A stretch of DNA of 43,620 bases from Methanomassiliicoccaceae archaeon. GTDB taxonomy: Archaea > Thermoplasmatota > Thermoplasmata > Methanomassiliicoccales > Methanomethylophilaceae. Below are positions 25,004 to 32,392 of this stretch, one piece after another (within the stretch, counting starts at the first letter, position 1; each line of letters begins with the position of its first letter). Made by a program: the position numbers and the translations under genes. A model generated the notes under the pieces. That model did no database searches. It had not been told where the DNA came from and saw only the letters and a program-made list of their open reading frames with translations. The DNA lies in NCBI GenBank assembly GCA_003550345.1, contig PUJZ01000070.1:1-43620 (forward strand). Direction: 5' to 3'.

Positions 25004-25855
25004 TCAGTGGATGGCCAAGGATGCGATGTGCACCATACCGCCGTTGGCCGATGCGATGTCCGGTCCGTGGAGCACCCACTCCACATCCTGGCCGTGGATC
25101 TCGCAGGCAAGCTCCATATGACGCATCGCAATCCCCATGTCCAGCATGTGAAGGTCGAATCCGAATCGGTCGGATATGTAATTGGCCGAGCGCTGAAGGT
25201 AGAGGTGGACCATGCCGTCGTCGAGGACCAGGCGCCATGGCTGCTTGTTCATCGATGACGGCGCCAGGCGTACCGATTCGATAAGATCGGCGAAGCCGCT
25301 GTCCTCGGCATCCTCCACCGGCCGCGAGAAGTCGCCGTGGAAGAAGAGCCTGTCCACCGGTTTGCGTTTGTGCGATTGGGCGCTGCCGGTGACCAGACCC
25401 TCTATCAGCCTCTTCCTCTCTGAGGGGTAGCCGTATGGTATCAGGGCGGCGATGATCTCCCCCTCCGAGAGCTCCACCCGGTCCATCACGTCGCCCCGCT
25501 TGAATGTCCCGGACAGCCAGCATGTGCCGATGCCCACTGCGGTGAGCCTCAATACGATGTCCTCGAGCTTGTGGGCCAGGTCGATGAGCTCCTTGTCGTC
25601 GTTGCGGCAGACCCCCACCAGGAATCCGCGTTGCCCCTTGATGATGCCGTAGGTGCTGATCTTTATCCGGTCAAGCTCCCTGTCGCTGAGCTCAAGGTTG
25701 AGAACACGGGGCGAGCTGCTGAAAGGCCCTTCGGCGCCGTCCTTTTCGGCCAGGATTTCGTTGAGCAAATTTCGATGCTCCTCCTGGATTTGCCTATTCT
25801 CGAAGGTCCTGACCGAGCTCCTGCGTCTGACGGTTGAGAGGTCGACAGCTTGCAA
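25004..25855 (-). CDS. Nitroreductase family protein
   Basis: 283 residues, FMN-type fold. The N-terminal R-R-R-S-S-V-R-T-F, G-I-G-T-C-W-L-S-G-T-F (about 108-118) and a second R-L-A-P-S-S-M-N-K-Q-P-W-R segment (about 196-208) fit the two-lobe TM1586-like subgroup. In this subgroup one chain holds both halves of the site. The substrate is unknown. The start is the rare TTG at 25855; no better in-frame start precedes the conserved Arg-rich segment, and an A/T box (TTAAATATTG) lies just upstream. The distance of this box (about 15-20 bases) is short, so the start is uncertain. Transcribed convergently with the MMPL gene. Confidence 0.85.
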   Translation of the reverse strand: MQAVDLSTVRRRSSVRTFENRQIQEEHRNLLNEILAEKDGAEGPFSSSPRVLNLELSDRELDRIKISTYGIIKGQRGFLVGVCRNDDKELIDLAHKLEDIVLRLTAVGIGTCWLSGTFKRGDVMDRVELSEGEIIAALIPYGYPSERKRLIEGLVTGSAQSHKRKPVDRLFFHGDFSRPVEDAEDSGFADLIESVRLAPSSMNKQPWRLVLDDGMVHLYLQRSANYISDRFGFDLHMLDMGIAMRHMELACEIHGQDVEWVLHGPDIASANGGMVHIASLAIH

Positions 25856-25930
25856 GTTGACAATATTTAAGGACGCCTACGGATATTAAGGTTTTTATCC
25901 AACCGTTATTGAACGGAACATCCCTCTGAA

Positions 25931-26938
25931 TCAATGATAATGGGACCGGAGCAGGCCGCTCCAACACTCCACGTTCCCTATGGGGGCCGCGGACAGGTCG
26001 GAGCTGGCGGCGAGGAAGAACCTCCCCTCCTGGCCCCGGACGGCCTCGATGGCGGAGGCGATGCCGTCCGCCGCCGCTCCGCATCCATCATCAGACAGGA
26101 TGGCGACCGCGTCTATGCCCCCGGCCACGGCGCAATCGACGGTGCCCAGGCATAGGCCGAGGTCAACGCCCCTGTCCACGGACAAGAGGTCCATGGGCAG
26201 ACGGGACAGATCCTCCAGCAACGGGGAGGAGTCACCGGCTATGTAAAGCATGGGGTGCCTTCCCTCCGACCTCGCCGCCTGCAGCGGCCTTGTAATGGCA
26301 GGGAGCACGACAGAGGTGAAGAGCTCCGGCGGGACCAGGTCTGGGGAGCCGCTGGATTCGCACACCAGGACCCCCTCCGAATGAGCGGCGTAGAAGCCTG
26401 CGTAACCCTCGATGGCCCGGGTGCTGAGAGATACCACGTCCTGGCAGGTCTCCGGCTCCAAAATGGAGTCCATCATCAGCTGCTCCAGACCACGGAGCTC
26501 GCCGGCGAGCGTGAAGGGGCCGGGCACGGTGGAGTATACGAAGCTGTCGCCCTCAGCGCATAGTTCGAGCGCGTCACGGTTGGAAAGGGCGCGGCCGTCG
26601 GCGCTCGGGTCGGGAGCAGGGACGTCATCGATGCCGTCGGCGAGGACGTGATCCACGGTCACCGCCCCCATGCCGTCCTTGATCTTGACGCCGCAGCCCA
26701 TGGCCTCCGCCATGGTCAGCCAGTCCCACATCCCTTCGAAGGCGTCGAAGCCGCATCGCTGGGCGGCCCGGAGCTGCGCCCCGGCGTTCACACGCGGGTC
26801 CTCGATGGCATCCCGCAGCGGGACGCCCTCGGTGTTGAGTGCCCAGGTTCCCTGGAACGGAGGGATTATCGGCGGGATTCCCTGATTCTCTGCCCGGAGC
26901 GCCGCCAGGGAGCGCTCCCTTCCCGTGAGTCCCTCCAT
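25931..26938 (-). CDS. UroD-fold protein related to MtaA/MtbA, zinc site missing
   Basis: 335 residues of the uroporphyrinogen decarboxylase/corrinoid methyltransferase fold: R-E-R-S-L-A-A-L at the N-terminus, V-P-G-P-F-T-L-A-G near 138, C-E-S-S-G-S-P-D near 193, and L-L-S-V-D-R-G-V-D near 251. In MtaA and MtbA zinc is held by His-x-Cys and a later Cys. Here the first pair reads Y232-I-A234 and the later region A-S-S-D-L, so the known ligands are absent. UroD arginines for porphyrin are not evident either. The enzyme may have a different reaction. It follows the rubredoxin-TPP gene on the same strand after 48 bases; a CAAATCATTTG box between them could be its own promoter. Confidence 0.75.
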   Translation of the reverse strand: MEGLTGRERSLAALRAENQGIPPIIPPFQGTWALNTEGVPLRDAIEDPRVNAGAQLRAAQRCGFDAFEGMWDWLTMAEAMGCGVKIKDGMGAVTVDHVLADGIDDVPAPDPSADGRALSNRDALELCAEGDSFVYSTVPGPFTLAGELRGLEQLMMDSILEPETCQDVVSLSTRAIEGYAGFYAAHSEGVLVCESSGSPDLVPPELFTSVVLPAITRPLQAARSEGRHPMLYIAGDSSPLLEDLSRLPMDLLSVDRGVDLGLCLGTVDCAVAGGIDAVAILSDDGCGAAADGIASAIEAVRGQEGRFFLAASSDLSAAPIGNVECWSGLLRSHYH

Positions 26939-26986
26939 GGTCTTTCATCCCGGTGACGGTACAAATGATTTGCCCGTCTACCGCGC

Positions 26987-28771
26987 TCAGCCCCTCATCC
27001 TCTCGAAGCGCCGCGGGTCGGTGCTGATGTCGACTATGGAGGGGACGTCGCTCTCCAACGCCTTCAGCAATGAAGGCTCGAGGTCCTCCGGCCTCTCCAC
27101 CCTGAACCCCTTTCCCCCGCAGCCCTCGGCGTAGGAGGCGTAATCGGCGTTCCGGAGGCCGGTGGCGAAATTGGGAAGCCCCTCGGCCGCCTGCTCCTGG
27201 CGTATCATCGCCAGTTCGCGGTTGTTCAGCAGCACCACCGTGACCGGCAACCTTTCCTCGACGGCGGTGGGGAAGTCGGCCATTGCCATCTGGAAGCCGC
27301 CGTCGCCGGTGATGCAGACCACCGGCCGGTCCGGGTAGGCGAGCTTGGCGGCGAGAGCCCCCGGGAAGCCGAAGCCCATGGTGCCCAGGTAACCGGACAT
27401 GACGAAGGATTGGCCACTCATGCGGAAGTTCCTGCCGAACCACCAGCCGTTGTCGCCCACATCGATGGAGATGACGGCGTCCTCAGGCAGAAGACGTGAA
27501 AGCACGTCCATTATGTAGGGCGGCCACAGCGGCGAGGGCTTCACCGAGGCCTCCTTCCTCAGCGTCTCCTCCCATTCGGACTTCATGGCGGCCAGCTCCT
27601 CCTCCCTGCCGTTGTCCTTACGCTCGGCGACGAGGGGCAGGAGCCGCGGCAGCACCGCCTCGCAGTTGCCCCTGAGGGCGACCTCGTAGGGGTGCTTCCC
27701 GATCTTCAATGGATCGATGTCCACCTGCACCATCCTCTTGCCCCATGGGATGGCGGTCTTGTCGGAGAAGCCCACCCCCAGCGCGATGAGGAGGTCCGAT
27801 CCGGCCACGGCGCTGATGGCCTGCGGAGGGCCCACGCCGCCATGCACGCCCAGCAGCCAAGGGTGATCGTCCGGTAGCATGCCCTTTGCCCTCCAGGTGG
27901 TGACTATGGGCGCCTTCAGCCTCTCGGCTAGCTCAGCCACCTCCTCTGCCACGTAGTAAGCGCCCCGCCCCGCGACCACGACCGGCCTTTCAGCGGCGTT
28001 CATCACGTCCGCCGCTTTCTGTATCAGGGACTCCTCCGGGTGGATGAGGCGGTCGGTGAGGCACATCTCGTGCCTCGCCCCCTTGGCGTCCAAAGGCTCG
28101 CGCTGGATGTTGTTGGGCACTGAGAGCTGCGAGACGCCCCCCATGACGGTGGCGTGCTTCAACGCCATGGTCAGCAGCTTGACGGTCATGGTCTTGTCGT
28201 AGATGGTGTTGTTGAACACGCATATGGGTTTGAAGAAGGCGTCCTGGTCTATCTCCTGGGAACCTCCCGGCCCCGAGTACTGGAAGTTCACCTGCCCGTT
28301 CAGGGACAGCACCGACGCCGAGTCCTGCTTCGCATCGTAAAGGCCGGTGGCCAGGTTGCTGGCTCCGGGGCCGGCGATGGTGAGGCAGACCGCCAGCTTC
28401 CCTGTGAGCTTGTTGTAGGCGGAGGCGGCCATGGCGCCGTTGGCCTCGTGCCTCACCGGCACGTACCTCAGCTCGGTGCTGCGCCGCACCGCGTCCACCA
28501 GGCCCAGCGAGGACGTCCCCGGCATTCCCAGGACGATTTCCGCCCCCCACCTCTCCAGCTCGGCGACGATGACGTCTGAGACGGTGGTCTCCGCCCCGCT
28601 GTGGTCCTCCGGCTCGTCCACGGGGTCGAAGGCGTCCTTGGCGGCGCCGCATATGGGGCAGACCCAATCATCGGGCAGGTCCTCGAACGCCGTCCCGGGG
28701 GGGACATCGTTGCCCAGGTCCCCTTTGCTCTCGTTGTAGGTGTAGGAGCAAACCTTGCAGATCCATCTCAT
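26987..28771 (-). CDS. Rubredoxin fused to a thiamine-diphosphate enzyme (acetolactate synthase/pyruvate oxidase family)
   Basis: 594 residues. The first ~50 are a complete rubredoxin: C5-K-V-C8 and C38-P-I-C41-G, with D-V-P-P-G-T between. The rest is a full ThDP enzyme: G-M-P-G-T-S-S, the activating Glu in R-H-E-A-N-G-A-M-A-A-S-A-Y, a middle domain, and the cofactor motif G-D-G-G-F-Q-M-A-M-x-D. This last is followed about 24 residues later by L-N-N. This architecture suggests an oxidative 2-oxoacid decarboxylase passing electrons to the rubredoxin iron; a non-oxidative acetolactate role is possible. I chose ATG 28771 because it begins at the rubredoxin domain and is preceded by GGAGGTGA; GTG 28783 is also open. 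Confidence 0.9.
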   Translation of the reverse strand: MRWICKVCSYTYNESKGDLGNDVPPGTAFEDLPDDWVCPICGAAKDAFDPVDEPEDHSGAETTVSDVIVAELERWGAEIVLGMPGTSSLGLVDAVRRSTELRYVPVRHEANGAMAASAYNKLTGKLAVCLTIAGPGASNLATGLYDAKQDSASVLSLNGQVNFQYSGPGGSQEIDQDAFFKPICVFNNTIYDKTMTVKLLTMALKHATVMGGVSQLSVPNNIQREPLDAKGARHEMCLTDRLIHPEESLIQKAADVMNAAERPVVVAGRGAYYVAEEVAELAERLKAPIVTTWRAKGMLPDDHPWLLGVHGGVGPPQAISAVAGSDLLIALGVGFSDKTAIPWGKRMVQVDIDPLKIGKHPYEVALRGNCEAVLPRLLPLVAERKDNGREEELAAMKSEWEETLRKEASVKPSPLWPPYIMDVLSRLLPEDAVISIDVGDNGWWFGRNFRMSGQSFVMSGYLGTMGFGFPGALAAKLAYPDRPVVCITGDGGFQMAMADFPTAVEERLPVTVVLLNNRELAMIRQEQAAEGLPNFATGLRNADYASYAEGCGGKGFRVERPEDLEPSLLKALESDVPSIVDISTDPRRFERMRG

Positions 28772-28900
28772 GATCCGGCTCACCTCCGCGCCGTCGCCTC
28801 AGCACTATGGCGGCGGCGTTGACATTATTGGAGGTCATGCCGTTTAACCGTTTTCAACGGCAGCGTCACATTCAATAGCGCATAAGGACATCAATCCTCC

Positions 28901-29140
28901 ATGAGGGTGGACGACATCTCGTTCGTGATGGAGAGCTGCGCCTGCAGCCGTTGCCCGAGCGCCGTGCGCGGAGCGGAGCTGGGGGCCTTCTGCCATCCCT
29001 CCGGGGCGGCGAAGGGCGCGATGGTGGAGGACAAGGGCTGCATCTGCCCCTCCTGCCAGGTCACCATCGCCAGGGCGGCGGTAGGAAACCGTCATTGCGT
29101 CCGTCCCGGGCCTCGGAGCGGAGGGTCGCTGCTGCGATGA
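28901..29140 (+). CDS. Small cysteine-rich protein (DUF2769-like)
   Basis: 79 residues with nine cysteines: C-A-C-S-R-C-P-S at about 13-20, one in G-A-F-C, then G-C-I-C-P-S-C-Q-V near 47-55 and a last one in R-H-C-V. The order C-x-C-x2-C ... C ... C-x-C-x2-C ... C is that of DUF2769 proteins, common in methanogens, thought to bind metal or Fe-S clusters. It is divergent from the rubredoxin-ThDP gene and precedes the rubredoxin-GltB gene. The last ~12 residues are unlike the family. Confidence 0.65.
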   Translation: MRVDDISFVMESCACSRCPSAVRGAELGAFCHPSGAAKGAMVEDKGCICPSCQVTIARAAVGNRHCVRPGPRSGGSLLR

Positions 29141-29218
29141 CAGAAAGCTTTATCTCCTTATCTGACAGACATGGTCGCGTTAGTCGCCGGACGGAGGCAT
29201 CAGGCCTAGGGGGATCCC

Positions 29219-30682
29219 ATGACAAAATACGTGTGTGACATCTGCTACGTCTACGAGTACGATCCGGCGCACGGCGACCCCGGCACATCAGTTCCGCCCG
29301 GCACCGAGCCCGGGGATTTCCCCGACGGATGGGAATGCCCGTTCTGCGGCTCGGACCCCAGCCATCTGGTGCGCGAGGAGGAGGAGCAGATGGTCAAGGA
29401 GGAGGACCTCCCCCATTTCGCCGAGTACCTGGCCAGATGGGCACGGCAGAGGGACGACCTCGAGAGCCATATGGAGAGGGTACACTACATGGCGGTGCAT
29501 GCGGAGAGCGTCATCTCCTCGATGAGGACACGCATCCCCTCGCCCTCATGGGACTCCCTGCTGCTTCTGGGGGCGCAACTGGCGACCCTCCCCCTCAACG
29601 CCGACGAGGAGGTGTCGCTGCGCACCGTCATCGGGCCCAGGGCGAAGAGGCCGCTGCGGATAGAGATGCCGGTGCTGGTGACCCATATGAGCTTCGGCTC
29701 CCTGTCCAAGGAGGCGAAGGTGGCCCTCGCCCGGGGAAGCGCCATGGCGGGAACGGCCATCGGCTCGGGCGAGGGAGGCATCCTCGAAGAGGAGCTTGAG
29801 GCCGCCGGCGGATACATCTACGAGCATGTCCCCAACCGCTATTCCTACAGCGAGAGCAACCTGGGCCGCGTGGACGCCATCGAGCTGAAGATAGGCCAGT
29901 CCAGCAAACCTGGCATGGGCGGCCATCTACCCGCCGAGAAGGTCACCGCGGAGATAGCCGCCGTCCGCGGCAAGCCCGCCGGGCAGGAGGTGGTCTCCCC
30001 CGCCCGCTTCCCTGGCATCACAGGCCGGGAAGGGTTCGGGGAGCTGGTGGACACCCTCAGGGAGGCGGGCAAAGGGATCCCGGTGGGGATGAAGATCGCC
30101 GCCGGCCGGATAGAGGACGACATCGATGTTGCCGTGGGGGCGGGGGCGGACTTCATCACCGTTGACGGCCGCCCCGGCGGGACCGCCTCCACCCTGGCCT
30201 ATGTGAAGGACTCAACCAGCGTCCCCACCCTTTACGCATTGGAGCGGGCGAGGACGCATCTCGACCGCATCGGCGCCGGAGACGTCACGCTGATCATAAC
30301 CGGGGGCCTGAGGTCCAGCGCCGACGCCGCCAAGGCCTTGGCCCTGGGGGCTGACGCGGTGGCCATGGGCACCGCCTGCATGATGGCGATCGGCTGCCAG
30401 CAGTACCGGGTCTGCGCCACCGGCAAATGCCCGACCGGCGTCACCACCCACGACCCCGAGCTCCGCAAGAGGCTGGTGGTGGACTACAGCTCCAAGCGCC
30501 TGGCCAACTTCCTCGGCGTCATGGCCTCCGAGCTGGCCCACTTCGCCCGCCTCACCGGCAACAGCGACGTCCACGGATTGGACGTCGACGACCTGGTGAC
30601 CAGCGACCTGCAGATCGCAAAGAGCACCCGCGTCCGCTACATCGACGGGAGGCGATGGGGCAGAGGGCCTCAGGGGGACTGA
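29219..30682 (+). CDS. Rubredoxin fused to glutamate-synthase (GltB) FMN domain
   Basis: 487 residues. The N-terminal rubredoxin has C6-D-I-C9 and C40-P-F-C43. The remainder is the FMN/Fe-S synthase domain of GltB: M-S-F-G-S-L-S-K-E-A, G-E-G-G-I, K-I-G-Q-S-S-K-P-G-M-G-G-H-L-P, V-D-G-R-P-G-G-T and G-G-L-R-S-S-A-D-A-A-K-A-L-A-L-G-A-D-A-V. The 3Fe-4S cysteines are in G-C-Q-Q-Y-R-V-C-A-T-G-K-C-P-T-G-V (about 392-408). There is no glutaminase domain, so ammonia must come from elsewhere, or the enzyme serves another redox reaction; rubredoxin would be the electron donor in place of NADPH-GltD. A TATA box (GCTTTATCTC) lies about 70 bases upstream. Its stop overlaps the next ATG as TGATG. Confidence 0.92.
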   Translation: MTKYVCDICYVYEYDPAHGDPGTSVPPGTEPGDFPDGWECPFCGSDPSHLVREEEEQMVKEEDLPHFAEYLARWARQRDDLESHMERVHYMAVHAESVISSMRTRIPSPSWDSLLLLGAQLATLPLNADEEVSLRTVIGPRAKRPLRIEMPVLVTHMSFGSLSKEAKVALARGSAMAGTAIGSGEGGILEEELEAAGGYIYEHVPNRYSYSESNLGRVDAIELKIGQSSKPGMGGHLPAEKVTAEIAAVRGKPAGQEVVSPARFPGITGREGFGELVDTLREAGKGIPVGMKIAAGRIEDDIDVAVGAGADFITVDGRPGGTASTLAYVKDSTSVPTLYALERARTHLDRIGAGDVTLIITGGLRSSADAAKALALGADAVAMGTACMMAIGCQQYRVCATGKCPTGVTTHDPELRKRLVVDYSSKRLANFLGVMASELAHFARLTGNSDVHGLDVDDLVTSDLQIAKSTRVRYIDGRRWGRGPQGD

Positions 30683-31578
30683 TGCAGCAATTCACCTTGC
30701 AGGAGCTGGAGCGGATATACCGCGAGCAGAGGACGAGCCTGAAGCATCTGGAGTCGCGCTACGACTTCTCCATGGCGGTGATGAAGGCAGCGCCGTACTT
30801 CCTCATATCGCTGATAACCATATCTGTCACCCTCACCCTCTATGCGCCCGACCTGTTCTTCATACCGCTGCTGGTGCTCGGTTTCATCCTGCTGCTCATG
30901 GCCCTGCTCTACCTGGCCGTCAACCGTTACGATGACAAGACCGCGGTGACCCAGTTCGAGCTGGACGAGATCAAGGAGGGCATAGACTTCCGGCACAAGT
31001 TCCTGATCTCCGCTTTCGTGAACTACCACCAGACCATGTCCACCCTTCCCACAAGCATATCGGAGATCGACCCCAACCGTTATACCCTGGAGGGCATGGC
31101 CATAAACGTGAGGGCGATGTTCGGGCCGATGCGCGTCGAGGACATGGAGTACCGGCATCCCAACATATTCCGCTCCCTGCTCCAGTTCGAGTCCGCCTAC
31201 GAGTCGTTCCGCGAGGGGATGGTCTCCCTCTCCTTCCGGGTCAAGGAGCTGAGCTCCCTGTTGGAGAAGGGCCTCAGCGGCATCGCGGGCGAGGAGGGGG
31301 TGGACCAGGCATATCCCTCCCTCAAGGTGTTCCTCGACATCCAGCCGGCGGAGAGGGCCCGGATAGTGCTCAACCATGTGATGGGGAACCACGACTACTA
31401 CTCCCCCTACCCCTTGAGCAGCTTCAAGGACGTCATGAACCATATGGACGAGGGGCTGCGATCGGGCTTCGAGGACGCCATCCGCAAAGGGGAGGAGCTG
31501 CTGCCCTTCTTCCAGCAGTACCAGGCCCGCCACGCTTCGTTGAGCAACGACCTGGTATACCGCTTCGGGAGCAATTGA
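30682..31578 (+). CDS. Uncharacterised two-TM protein
   Basis: 298 residues, family unknown to me. A basic N-terminal helix (T-L-Q-E-L-E-R-I-Y-R-E-Q-R) is followed by two adjacent TM helices (about 36-54 and 59-81) and a long helical cytoplasmic part. This part contains E-Y-R-H-P-N-I-F-R-S-L and N-H-V-M-G-N-H-D-Y-Y-S-P-Y, where a metal-binding His-Asp cluster is conceivable. It is coupled to the rubredoxin-GltB gene (TGATG), so it may anchor or regulate that enzyme; this is inference from position only. Confidence 0.75.
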   Translation: MQQFTLQELERIYREQRTSLKHLESRYDFSMAVMKAAPYFLISLITISVTLTLYAPDLFFIPLLVLGFILLLMALLYLAVNRYDDKTAVTQFELDEIKEGIDFRHKFLISAFVNYHQTMSTLPTSISEIDPNRYTLEGMAINVRAMFGPMRVEDMEYRHPNIFRSLLQFESAYESFREGMVSLSFRVKELSSLLEKGLSGIAGEEGVDQAYPSLKVFLDIQPAERARIVLNHVMGNHDYYSPYPLSSFKDVMNHMDEGLRSGFEDAIRKGEELLPFFQQYQARHASLSNDLVYRFGSN

Positions 31579-31844
31579 GCAACGGAGGCCGTCCATCGCA
31601 GCGCGCGGGCCGACGATTGCATGGAAGGCCGCCTCTTTGTGCCAGGCCTCATCATGTGTTCTTCGCGCCCATATTCTCCGACACATTCCCGGGGGCCAAG
31701 CGGGACATCTGTCAAAGGCGTAAGCCGGCCGGATGGGGACGGCGCCTCGTCGATCGGCATATCCAAACATCTGATCCCCTCCTGCCTCAAAACCTGCCCG
31801 GCGGGGGGACGTACCATTGGTTCGGAGATGAGAGATGGGGTCTA
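31579..31844. other. Intergenic stretch without a convincing gene
   Basis: Several short open frames run through it in a GC-rich background, but none has a promoter with correct spacing, a ribosome site or a recognisable protein. No tRNA fold was seen. The far end carries the T-run that may end RNA copy A. Confidence 0.5.
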
Positions 31845-32025
31845 AGAAAAGGATGAAGGGGGTTGGCTCCAAAGGATTGCCGAAGCAGGGTGGCTTATAG
31901 CGACCTTAGATCAGGGACATTGGATCCGTAAGGATACTTTCGCCCGATCCAGTAGCGGCAACTCCTACGAATTTTGTCTCGCAGGTAGGTCTCCACCACC
32001 AAGCCTTTCCGGTCCTTTCGAGTGT
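31845..32025 (-). ncRNA. Structured small RNA, copy A
   Basis: About 180 nt, a diverged tandem copy of the RNA at 32149-32323. The ends and core are nearly identical (such as GGCTTGGTGGTGGAGACCTA and the reverse of GGATTGCCGAAGCAGGGTGG), while two internal hairpins differ but keep pairing. Stem one is CCUGCGA/UCGUAGG (one G-U), where copy B has CCCGCGA/UCGCGGG. Stem two is UGGAUC/GAUCCA. The G-U pair is a pair only on the minus strand, which fixes the strand. A TATA box lies about 27 bases before the predicted 5' end, and the 3' end has TTTTCTT. I do not recognise the family. Confidence 0.7.
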
Positions 32026-32044
32026 AGGAATGTATTGTCCTTGA

Positions 32045-32058
32045 GCATTATTTAACTC
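32045..32058 (-). promoter_or_regulatory. TATA box of RNA copy A
   Basis: Minus-strand GAGTTAAATAATGC, centred near 32052. It stands 32 bases from the conserved CGAA(A/C)GGACC of the RNA, exactly as in copy B. Confidence 0.65.
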
Positions 32059-32148
32059 TATCCCCATCCCATGAAAAAGGACGTGTGGACCCCCCGGCTC
32101 CGGAACCCGATGAGCAGGAATGTCCGATGGCCCTCATGATATGGGAAT

Positions 32149-32167
32149 AAAAAAGGAGGTTAGCTCC
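32149..32167 (-). terminator. U-tract terminator of RNA copy B
   Basis: Minus strand GGAG-CTAAC-CTCC (32167-32155) followed by six T and ATT. Archaeal RNA polymerase ends on such T-runs. Copy A has the weaker TTTTCTT at the same place. Confidence 0.7.
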
Positions 32168-32323
32168 GAAGGATTGCCGAAGCAGGGTGGCTTATAGCGA
32201 CCTTAGATTATGGATGCTTGATCCCCTGAAGGATCAGTACCATGATCCATCAGCGGCAACTCCCGCGAGTTTTATTTCGCGGGTAGGTCTCCACCACCAA
32301 GCCTTTCCGGTCCGTTCGTGCTG
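32149..32323 (-). ncRNA. Structured small RNA, copy B
   Basis: About 175 nt, better preserved than copy A. On the minus strand it starts near GAACGGACCGG. Candidate helices: outer CCG..AAGG with CCTTCGG near the 3' end; GGTGG with CCACC and GACCT with AGGTC. Also hairpin CCCGCGA/TCGCGGG; TTGCCG with CGGCAA; and a long hairpin ATGGAT..TGATCC/GGATCA..ATCCAT. TTGCCG/CGGCAA crosses the GACCT/AGGTC helix, so a pseudoknot is predicted. It has its own TATA box and a U-tract end. It has no ORF directly after it, so it is a free RNA rather than a riboswitch leader. Family not recognised. Confidence 0.75.
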
Positions 32324-32343
32324 AGAATGAATTGGGCCGAGCA

Positions 32344-32355
32344 CGTATATATTCC
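32344..32355 (-). promoter_or_regulatory. TATA box of RNA copy B
   Basis: Minus-strand GGAATATATACG, centred near 32350, about 27 bases before the inferred 5' end at about 32323. Confidence 0.7.
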
Positions 32356-32392
32356 TTGTTCGCCCCCATTGAAATTACCCTCGGAGGGGATG

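Noticed and set aside
28848-28860. Hairpin CCGTT-TTC-AACGG between the rubredoxin-ThDP and DUF2769-like genes
   Set aside because: Short, and not placed correctly for a terminator or shown to recur; kept only as a possible minor site.
31575-31856. Short plus- and minus-strand frames in the gap after 31578
   Set aside because: No ribosome site, promoter spacing or recognisable protein; Arg/Pro-rich as expected by chance.
31845-32323. The duplicated element as a riboswitch or cobalamin leader
   Set aside because: It has its own U-tract end and no gene directly after it; the cobalamin and TPP consensus cores I know are absent.
31850-32330. Reading the repeated RNA on the plus strand
   Set aside because: The plus strand turns a G-U pair of stem one into an A-C mismatch, has no TATA box at the right distance and lacks the T-run.
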